Below are positions 1-5,680 of a stretch of 5,775 nucleotides of DNA, in pieces; the stretch's first letter is position 1; each line of letters opens with the position of its first letter. The translations under genes were made by a program, and so were the position numbers. The DNA lies in NCBI GenBank assembly GCA_003565195.1, contig PXCX01000142.1:1-5775 (forward strand), read 5' to 3'. The DNA is from PVC group bacterium. GTDB lineage: Bacteria > Verrucomicrobiota > Kiritimatiellia > CAIKKV01 > PXCX01. The notes under the pieces were generated by a model. It saw nothing but the letters and a program-made list of their open reading frames with translations, had not been told where the DNA came from and made no database searches.

Positions 1-1434
1 GACCGTTTTGTCATCAAACAAGATGAAGCCAAGCGCGCTTTGGCGGTCGCCATTTGCGATCACTACAACCACGTTCGGCGCTGCACCCAGGATTCCCTGT
101 TTGAGGAACGTGATTATGTTAAGCAAAACATTGTCCTGTTGGGGCCGACAGGTGTCGGTAAAACTTATTTGATGCGCTGTTTGGCGCGTCTGATCGGCGT
201 CCCTTTTGTAAAGGCCGACGCCACTAAATTTTCAGAAACCGGTTACGTCGGTTACGATGTGGAAGATCTGGTGCGTGATCTGGTGAAAAACTCCAACGGC
301 AATACGGATTTGGCGGAATACGGCATAATTTTCATCGATGAAATCGATAAAATCGCGGGCTCTACCCGCGAAGGCGGTTCGCAACGCGATGTATCGGGCC
401 GCGGGGTGCAGATCAATCTCTTGAAACTTATGGAAGAAACCGAAGTTAATCCATTGAGCCAAACGGATATGCTTGGCCAAATGCAAGCCATGTTCGACAT
501 GCAGCGTGGCGGCGGCGGATCGCGTCGTCGCAGCATCAATACACGCCACATTCTGTTTATTGTCAGCGGAGCTTTTGACCGGATCCCCGATCTGGTACGC
601 CGGCGGATCAGTAAGGCGCGTATCGGATTCGGATCGGATGCGCCGGTCGAGGGCGATGCTGAAGACAGTCTCCTTTTAAAGAAGGTCACCACCGCCGATT
701 TTATAAGTTTCGGGTTCGAACCCGAATTCATCGGGCGGTTACCGGTTCGGATCGCGTGCGAATCGTTGACGGCGGACGATCTCGAGGCAATTCTGCTTCA
801 GGCCGAAGGGAGTATCCTGCACCAGTATCGCGATGACTTTGGCGGCTACGGGATTGATCTGCGTGTCACGCCGGAGGCGATCAGGGAAATTGCGTTGCGC
901 GCCAAGGACGAAAAAACGGGAGCTCGCGGATTGATGACGGTGATGGAAAAGATTTTGCGCAATTTCAAATTTGAGTTGCCTTCGACAACCATCGAAACCT
1001 TTGAACTCACGACCGATGTGATTGCCGACCCCGACTCCTGCTTGGTCGAGATGCTTGCCCAAAACGAATCGGGCCGGCGGCAACGGTTGGAGAGCGAACT
1101 GGCCGACTTTCGCAAAGCGTTCAAAAAGGATACCGGGTTCACTCTGACGATTGAAAAGACCGCGGCCGAGTGGTTGATCACGGAGTGCCTGCGACGGGAC
1201 AGGACCATGCGATCGTTTTGCGAACAACAATTTCGGAACTGTCATCACGGTTTCAAATTGATTGCACGCAACAGCGGGCGCACCCGATTTGAATTAACCC
1301 GCGATTTCGTTAAGCAACCGGAAAAGGAAATGTCGGCCTGGATTCAGGCCAGTTTCGCAACCGCCGCAAACCAAGAGTCGGAACTGACTGAAACACCATC
1401 CCAATTGCCGGACGACACACCGGATAAATCATGA
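1..1434 (+). CDS. ClpX-like AAA+ unfoldase ATPase with C-terminal extension (5' end outside window)
   Basis: The reading frame is open from base 1 and its first residues (DRFVIKQDEAKRALAVA) match the start of the ClpX AAA+ module. An internal TTG at 40 is therefore not the start, and about 70 or more N-terminal residues, including any zinc-binding domain, lie upstream. In visible numbering (477 residues): Walker A GPTGVGKT at 48-55, pore-1 loop GYVG at about 81-84, Walker B IIFIDEID at 109-116, pore-2 region RDVSGRGVQ at about 129-137, sensor 1 in ILFIVSGAF at 184-192, IGF-type ClpP-docking loop RIGFGS at 207-212, arginine-finger box EFIGRLPV at 242-249, and sensor 2 GARGL at 307-311. Family knowledge: such hexamers unfold substrates, usually for ClpP. 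Two oddities set it apart from housekeeping ClpX: a longer Gly/Arg-rich stretch before sensor 1, and about 110 extra C-terminal residues resembling a second lid domain. It is probably a divergent paralogue. HslU is less likely because there is no large I-domain. Confidence 0.92.
   Translation, partial: DRFVIKQDEAKRALAVAICDHYNHVRRCTQDSLFEERDYVKQNIVLLGPTGVGKTYLMRCLARLIGVPFVKADATKFSETGYVGYDVEDLVRDLVKNSNGNTDLAEYGIIFIDEIDKIAGSTREGGSQRDVSGRGVQINLLKLMEETEVNPLSQTDMLGQMQAMFDMQRGGGGSRRRSINTRHILFIVSGAFDRIPDLVRRRISKARIGFGSDAPVEGDAEDSLLLKKVTTADFISFGFEPEFIGRLPVRIACESLTADDLEAILLQAEGSILHQYRDDFGGYGIDLRVTPEAIREIALRAKDEKTGARGLMTVMEKILRNFKFELPSTTIETFELTTDVIADPDSCLVEMLAQNESGRRQRLESELADFRKAFKKDTGFTLTIEKTAAEWLITECLRRDRTMRSFCEQQFRNCHHGFKLIARNSGRTRFELTRDFVKQPEKEMSAWIQASFATAANQESELTETPSQLPDDTPDKS
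709..726. repeat. Perfect 18-bp palindrome inside the ClpX-like gene
   Basis: TTCGGGTTCGAACCCGAA reads the same on both strands and encodes FGFEPE, just before the conserved EFIGRLPV box. The core GGTTCGAACC resembles the T arm of tRNA genes. Protein conservation explains part of it but does not force these codons. It may be chance, a protein-binding site or a methylation target; no function can be assigned. Confidence 0.5.
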
Positions 1435-1495
1435 GCATCGCGAAAACATTTCTTTGAGACATTCAACTTGGTAGTATTCCAGGACCGTTGATCGT

Positions 1496-1951
1496 ATGCG
1501 TGCTTTAATTCAAAGAGTCAAACGTGCTCGAGTCATGGTATCAGGCAGCGTCACCGGTGTCATTGAAACCGGATTCCTCATATTTCTGGGGGTCCCTCGT
1601 AACGACCGCGAAAACGTCGCGCAGAAGCTGGCCGAAAAAACGGCATCTTTGCGTATCATGGATGATGCCGCCGGCAAAATGAACCGTTCGCTACTGGATA
1701 CGGGCCAAGACGTGCTGGTTGTATCGCAATTCACCCTGTATGCCGATACGCATAAAGGCAACCGTCCCAGCTTTGTCGATGCCGCACCCGGCGAACTGGC
1801 GCGTCTACATTACGGTCACTACGTCGAGCGACTGCAAGCCATCCTGGGACGCGACCGGGTTGCCACCGGTGTGTTTGCGGCCAAGATGCAGGTGGAACTT
1901 ATTAATGATGGACCGGTGACGATTTTACTGGATATCGTGCCGGATGATTAG
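1496..1951 (+). CDS. dtd: D-aminoacyl-tRNA deacylase (DTD)
   Basis: This 151-residue protein matches the bacterial DTD family along its full length (E. coli DTD is 145 residues). It hydrolyses D-amino acids, and glycine mischarged on tRNA-Ala, from tRNA in the cytoplasm as a homodimer, keeping D-residues out of protein synthesis. Visible hallmarks are the N-terminal MRALIQRV, the catalytic SQFTLYAD block (residues 77-84, Thr80 at the expected place), and NDGPVT (137-142), which carries the Gly-cisPro motif that gives chiral selectivity. The ATG at 1496 is the right start because the family begins MxALIQRV there. The upstream ribosome site is weak: AGGA at 1481-1484 with an 11-nt spacer. It lies 61 nt after the ClpX-like gene and 43 nt before the sulfatase start, so cotranscription is plausible. 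No motif residue appears lost. Confidence 0.96.
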   Translation: MRALIQRVKRARVMVSGSVTGVIETGFLIFLGVPRNDRENVAQKLAEKTASLRIMDDAAGKMNRSLLDTGQDVLVVSQFTLYADTHKGNRPSFVDAAPGELARLHYGHYVERLQAILGRDRVATGVFAAKMQVELINDGPVTILLDIVPDD

Positions 1952-1982
1952 GTTGCCTACTACCCACAATCGAAAACCAACC

Positions 1983-1988
1983 AAAGGA
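1983..1988 (+). promoter_or_regulatory. Shine-Dalgarno site that fixes the sulfatase start
   Basis: AAAGGA ends 6 nt before the ATG at 1995. This is the best ribosome site in the window. It selects that start over the in-frame ATG at 1944, which overlaps the end of dtd and would add 17 residues unlike any sulfatase N-terminus. Confidence 0.75.
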
Positions 1989-1994
1989 ATATCC

Positions 1995-3386
1995 ATGCCA
2001 CAAAAAACTGATGATCGCCCCAATATTATCGTTATGCTGATGGACAACCTGGGGTACGGCGACTTGGGGTGTTACGGTTCGCACCGGCACCGCACGCCAA
2101 ACCTTGATCGTATGGCCCGCGAAGGCATGCGTTTTACCAGTTTTTACAGTACGTCGGGCGTCTGCACTCCATCGCGCGCCAGTTTGATGACTGGCTGTTA
2201 TCCGCGGCGGGTTAATTTGCATTGCAGCGGCGAAAAGCGGTGCGTATTGTTTCCCGGTGATGCCAAGGGACTGCATACCGCCGAGATCACCATTGCTGAT
2301 ATACTGCGCGACCAAGGCTACGCCACCGCCTGTGTCGGGAAATGGCATCTGGGCGATCAACCGCCATTTTTACCCACCCGGCATGGGTTTGACGAATTTT
2401 TCGGTGCACCCTACAGCGAGGATATGGTGCCGGACGCGGGACGCGGCAAAGATTGGCCGCCGTTACCGCTGATGCGCAACGAAACCGTCATCGAAGCGCC
2501 GCCCGATCGCGACCTGCTGACCCGCCGCTATACCGATGCCGCCATCGACTTTATCCGTCGCCAGGCCACTCAACCCTTTTTCCTGTACCTGCCCCAGGCC
2601 ATGCCGGGCAGCAGCGAGGAACCTTTCGTCAGCCCGCCGTTCCGGGGCAGATCCGCTAATGGGATTTACGGCGACTGCGTCGAGGAATTGGATGCATCCG
2701 CCGGTGAAATACTTGAGACACTCACGCAAATGGGTCTCGACGATCGCACGCTGGTTATTTGGACCTCGGACAACGGCGCGGTCCGGCATGAACCGATGCA
2801 GGGCAGTAACGCACCCTTGCGCGGTTGGGGCTACGACACCTCAGAAGGCGGTCAGCGCATGCCCATGATCGCGCGCTGGCCCGGTCGGATCCCGGGCGGA
2901 ATCGTGCGCGACGAAGTCGCCACCATGATGGATCTGCTGCCGACCGCCGCCGGTTTGGCAGGGGGCACCGCGCCCACCGATCGCATCATCGATGGTCACG
3001 ATCTTTCGCCCGCATTGTTTTCAGATCAACCCGTTGAGTCGCATTATGACAATTGCGGTTTTTTCTATTATCACATCCACCAGCTCCAAGCGGTTCGCTG
3101 CGGTCCCTGGAAACTTTACCTGCCACTGGAACGGAAATTGACGGGACTTTCCGGCGACCTTTCAAAAGGTGTACCCGCCGAGGCCCGACTGTTCAATCTG
3201 AACCAAGATTTGCATGAAGACCGCGATCTGGCCGAACGGCATCCGGAAATCGTGGCGCGCCTGACAAAACTGACCGATACGGCTCGCCGTGATCTGGGCG
3301 ACGAAGACTGTCCCGGCAGCGCTCAGCGTCCCGCCGGATGGGTTGACCAGCCCACTCCGCGTCTCTTGGAAACAAAACAGAAATGA
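1995..3386 (+). CDS. Sulfatase family protein (arylsulfatase-like), cysteine type
   Basis: The 463-residue product has the alkaline-phosphatase-fold sulfatase layout. RPNIIVMLMDNLGYGD near the N-terminus holds the first metal ligands (D17, N18; usually Asp-Asp, although Asp-Asn also occurs in the superfamily). GVCTPSRASLMTG (55-67) is the signature in which C57 is oxidised to formylglycine, with P59 and R61 in the CxPxR core. GYATACVGKWHLG gives K116 and H118, and WTSDNG gives metal ligands D259 and N260. The C-terminal GPWKLYL and ELFNL-like segments (here RLFNLNQDLHEDRDL) are also typical. Family role: hydrolysis of sulfate esters, here of unknown substrate. Two usual residues seem absent: the His of the PHxP region (here MPGSSEEP, about 203-210) and the Lys after PLRGG (here PLRGWGYDT, about 274-282). 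There is no signal peptide or membrane segment, so the protein is probably cytoplasmic. A formylglycine-generating enzyme would have to be encoded elsewhere. Substrate and activity remain open. Confidence 0.9.
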   Translation: MPQKTDDRPNIIVMLMDNLGYGDLGCYGSHRHRTPNLDRMAREGMRFTSFYSTSGVCTPSRASLMTGCYPRRVNLHCSGEKRCVLFPGDAKGLHTAEITIADILRDQGYATACVGKWHLGDQPPFLPTRHGFDEFFGAPYSEDMVPDAGRGKDWPPLPLMRNETVIEAPPDRDLLTRRYTDAAIDFIRRQATQPFFLYLPQAMPGSSEEPFVSPPFRGRSANGIYGDCVEELDASAGEILETLTQMGLDDRTLVIWTSDNGAVRHEPMQGSNAPLRGWGYDTSEGGQRMPMIARWPGRIPGGIVRDEVATMMDLLPTAAGLAGGTAPTDRIIDGHDLSPALFSDQPVESHYDNCGFFYYHIHQLQAVRCGPWKLYLPLERKLTGLSGDLSKGVPAEARLFNLNQDLHEDRDLAERHPEIVARLTKLTDTARRDLGDEDCPGSAQRPAGWVDQPTPRLLETKQK

Positions 3387-3519
3387 AGTCTCGCATACCC
3401 ATCGGCTGGACGGGATCGGCAAGGTTGATCAACTCGCGCCGTACCTTGCACAACTGGACATCACAAACGACGATATTCTGCCGATGCTGCGCAGCGTTAA
3501 GGACGCTTCCATCCAATGA
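3383..3519 (+). CDS. Small unrecognised ORF between sulfatase and reductase, start or frame unclear
   Basis: In the frame that ends with TGA at 3517-3519 the sequence reads NEVSHTHRLDGIGKVDQL and continues to MLRSVKDASIQ. This looks like a real small, partly helical protein rather than a shadow frame. Its stop overlaps the next gene's ATG (ATGA at 3516-3519). An ATG at 3383 likewise overlaps the sulfatase stop (ATGA at 3383-3386), but that ATG is in a different frame. One added base just after it would give a 45-residue protein starting MKVSHTHRLDG. Without such a change, the only starts in this frame are a GTG at 3289 or a TTG near 3343, both inside the sulfatase, and the residues translated there do not look protein-like. 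It may be a sequencing or assembly error, a recently broken gene, or a recoded extension. I do not recognise the family. Confidence 0.4.
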
Positions 3520-4901
3520 CCACACGGAACTATGATGCCATCGTCATCGGCAGCGGCGGCGGACTGAAAATCGCGCTGCCGGCGGCCCAACAAGGCTATC
3601 GCGTGGCACTTGTCGAGCCGGACGCTTTTGGCGGCACCTGTCTCAATCGCGGGTGTATTCCATCGAAAATGCTGATTTACCCGACAGAATTCGCGGACCG
3701 TATCCGCGATACCGGCAAACTAGACCTGCGTGTCGCTCAAGCGCCGCGCGTAGATTTCGCGGGTTTAATCAATCGTATTTGCGAAACCATTGATGCCATG
3801 TCGGAAAGCATTCGACTTCGTTGTGAGTCCACCGACAACCTCGATGTCTATCCGGAATACGCACAATTCAGCGGACCGCGAACCCTGCGCGTCGGTAATG
3901 CGGAATTGACCGGCGACCGGATTTTTATCGCCACCGGTTCGCGCCCGGCCATTCCGGATATTCCCGGACTGGCCGATACGCCCTATATAACCAGTCAACA
4001 GGCGTTGCGTCAAACGGTGTTGCCCCGCAACCCGATCATTCTGGGCGGCGGTTATATCGCCGTCGAGCTGGGAAACGCCTGGCGCGCGGCAGGCAGCCAG
4101 CCCACGTTCCTCGTGCGCAGTCGGTTGTTACGACGCGAAGACCGCGAAATCGCAGACCTTTTCAGTACGCTTTTCAAGCGACGGAACAAGGTCATTCAAG
4201 GCTTTCTGCCGAAGAATGTCCGCCATGATAACGGGATCTTCACCATTACCGGACAGACAGCGGACGGCGAATCGCAAAGCGTCTGCGGCGACGCCTTGCT
4301 GGTCGCCACCGGAGTGACTCCTTGTACGGAACGCCTGACGCTCGCCAACGCTGGGATCGAACTGGCCGACGGCGGCGGCATCAAAGTCGACGACTGTTTA
4401 CGCACCACGGCGGAAGGCGTTTATGCGCTGGGCGATGTCATCTGCCGCCATCTGTTCCGTCACACCGTCAATCGCGAAGGCGAATACCTTCTGAAAACGG
4501 CGTTTGCCTCGACACCGCCGATGCCACTCGATTACGGTCCGGTTCCTCATGCCGTGTTCGGCGATCCTGAGGTGGCGGGCGTCGGTATGACCGAGGAAAT
4601 GGTCCGTGAAAAAGGGTTGTCTTACGTCGTTGGACGCGCTGACTACGCCGACAGCAACCAGGGCCTGGCCCGCCAACTCGATGGCGGCCGCTGCAAAATT
4701 ATCATTAACCGCGTTTCGCGCCGTCTTCTCGGCGCCCACCTCATCGGCGACGAAGCTTCCGACATGATTCATCTCTTGATCCTGCTGATGAAAACAGGCG
4801 GCACGCTTGATGATTTGCTTGATATGATCTTTATCCATCCGGCCCTTCCAGAAATCGTCCGCGATGCCGCCCGTCAAGCCATGAATAAACTATATGAATA
4901 A
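3516..4901 (+). CDS. FAD-dependent pyridine nucleotide-disulfide oxidoreductase (mycothione/mercuric reductase-like; often named dihydrolipoyl dehydrogenase)
   Basis: The 461-residue protein is a full-length class I flavin disulfide reductase, probably a soluble homodimer passing electrons from NAD(P)H through FAD to a substrate disulfide. Seen in order: FAD-binding IGSGGGLK (11-18), where the last Gly of GxGxxG is Leu; redox-active GGTCLNRGCIPSK (39-51, cysteines 42 and 47); second-FAD contact ATGSRP (139-144); NAD(P)-binding GGGYIAVELG (177-186); FAD motif ALGDV (304-308); dimerisation domain from about 340; and catalytic HPALPE (441-446), whose His-Glu pair comes from the partner subunit. 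The second Rossmann strand ends FLVRSRLLRRED, with Arg where NADH enzymes usually have Glu, hinting at NADPH. The altered FAD loop, the LLR segment and the HPALPE ending resemble mycothione reductases. The CxxxxC pair does not name the substrate. The start overlaps the upstream small ORF, suggesting translational coupling; AAGGA at 3499-3503 is a distant ribosome site. Confidence 0.93.
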   Translation: MTTRNYDAIVIGSGGGLKIALPAAQQGYRVALVEPDAFGGTCLNRGCIPSKMLIYPTEFADRIRDTGKLDLRVAQAPRVDFAGLINRICETIDAMSESIRLRCESTDNLDVYPEYAQFSGPRTLRVGNAELTGDRIFIATGSRPAIPDIPGLADTPYITSQQALRQTVLPRNPIILGGGYIAVELGNAWRAAGSQPTFLVRSRLLRREDREIADLFSTLFKRRNKVIQGFLPKNVRHDNGIFTITGQTADGESQSVCGDALLVATGVTPCTERLTLANAGIELADGGGIKVDDCLRTTAEGVYALGDVICRHLFRHTVNREGEYLLKTAFASTPPMPLDYGPVPHAVFGDPEVAGVGMTEEMVREKGLSYVVGRADYADSNQGLARQLDGGRCKIIINRVSRRLLGAHLIGDEASDMIHLLILLMKTGGTLDDLLDMIFIHPALPEIVRDAARQAMNKLYE

Positions 4902-4975
4902 GATTTTTCTGGGAGCAGAGGGTTCAGAGGGGGTCAAGATTAGCGGCAAATTACTGTTATAACGGGACTTAAGGA

Positions 4976-5050
<75 letters not shown>

Positions 5051-5446
5051 AACACGGCTTTTCCATGCTGTGAATACGTATTTTGATCAATAGACACAGG
5101 GTATTTACTGTTTTTCATGTTTTCAACTCGATGACGCCATGTGTTTGAAACAAGCTGAAACAGTACGCAAAGCTACACACACAATTACATACACATTTCC
5201 AGATTACCCGAAAACCCCGGTATTCCTGCAACCGCCAAGACATACCGTCATTGGTTAATTCTCCAGATGATCGTACCCGCATATTCCCCTACTCCATTCA
5301 AAGGCTTTTACGATCCCGCCACGGAATAAAAAAGCTTATCCCAAAAAATTATTGCTGTCAATCGTACCCCGACGCCTTGGCACCGGGACCCCAACCCCAG
5401 GCATACGACACAGGCGAACATTCGTTCACCACATCCGGCAGACGGC
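5051..5446. other. Gene-free stretch
   Basis: About 400 bases without a convincing gene. The left part (5060-5200) is AT-rich, with an AC-rich run near 5173-5196 and the inverted repeat listed separately. The frames open here start at TTG or lack a start, and their composition is not protein-like. A short hairpin, GGCGAAC-ATTC-GTTCACC (5413-5430, six of seven pairs), lies near the right end. No promoter, tRNA or terminator can be supported. Confidence 0.55.
5106..5165. repeat. Imperfect 21-bp inverted repeat with 18-nt spacer
   Basis: The arms are 5106-5126 and 5145-5165. The outer eight bases TACTGTTT pair with AAACAGTA. After a seven-by-seven mismatched section, the inner six bases TTTCAA pair with TTGAAA. 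About 15 of 21 positions match. It lies some 55 bp from the tRNA-like fragment, so it could be a binding site for an integrase, excisionase or regulator. There is no T-tract, so it is not a typical terminator. Function is unknown. Confidence 0.45.
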
Positions 5447-5521
5447 ATGATTCAGTCCCGGGATTCGATTAACCGTTGCATTCCTGACAGGGAATGACTG
5501 ATCCCTGCCCTTTTATCGGAT

Positions 5522-5552
5522 CCCCCCATCCCCCACCCCAACGGCAAAACCC
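5522..5552 (-). other. Candidate G-quadruplex (C-rich on plus strand)
   Basis: Read on the minus strand there are four G-runs of 3, 4, 5 and 6 bases (5552-5550, 5539-5536, 5534-5530, 5527-5522) separated by loops of 10, 1 and 2 nt. This fits a four-run quadruplex pattern, and the plus strand could form an i-motif. By my count, 30 of the 50 bases in 5521-5570 are C and only 4 are G. Whether it folds or matters is unknown. Confidence 0.4.
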
Positions 5553-5650
5553 AACCGCCCGCCAATACCCTGCAAGAGGTCCGGCAAATCGCCCAAACCA
5601 TGACCGCCCAGACCTGGGAACAGGACCGTGACCGGATTCTGGCGATGCTG

Positions 5651-5680
5651 GAGGATCGGGATGACGAGGATCGGGACAGA
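5651..5680. repeat. Two-copy 15-bp direct repeat
   Basis: GAGGATCGGGATGAC is followed directly by GAGGATCGGGACAGA, and the first 11 bases are identical. Within the possible small ORF this encodes the repeated EDRDD / EDRDR charged unit. It looks like a local slippage duplication. Confidence 0.6.

Noticed and set aside
232..731. Long minus-strand frames opposite the ClpX-like gene.
   Set aside because: They are shadows of a gene with clear family motifs on the plus strand, and their residues are low-complexity Arg/Ser/Pro without any motif.
1449..1477. Possible promoter before dtd with extended -10 TGGTAGTAT (1469-1477).
   Set aside because: The -35 region at the proper distance matches poorly, and the gene could be read through from upstream.
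1944..1994. Upstream ATG at 1944 as the sulfatase start.
   Set aside because: It overlaps dtd, has no ribosome site, and adds residues unlike sulfatases, while 1995 has AAAGGA at ideal spacing.
2878..2900. GC-rich hairpin GCCCGG / CCGGGC inside the sulfatase gene.
   Set aside because: It is short, lies in codons that encode the conserved RWPG region, and has no T-tract; likely a by-product of codon use.
4902..4975. Terminator after the reductase gene.
   Set aside because: The short T-run at 4905-4909 has no stem before it, and only a small CAGAGGG direct repeat (4916-4931) is present.
5251..5472. 73-codon plus-strand frame.
   Set aside because: It has a TTG start without ribosome site, no protein-like pattern, and overlaps other weak frames.
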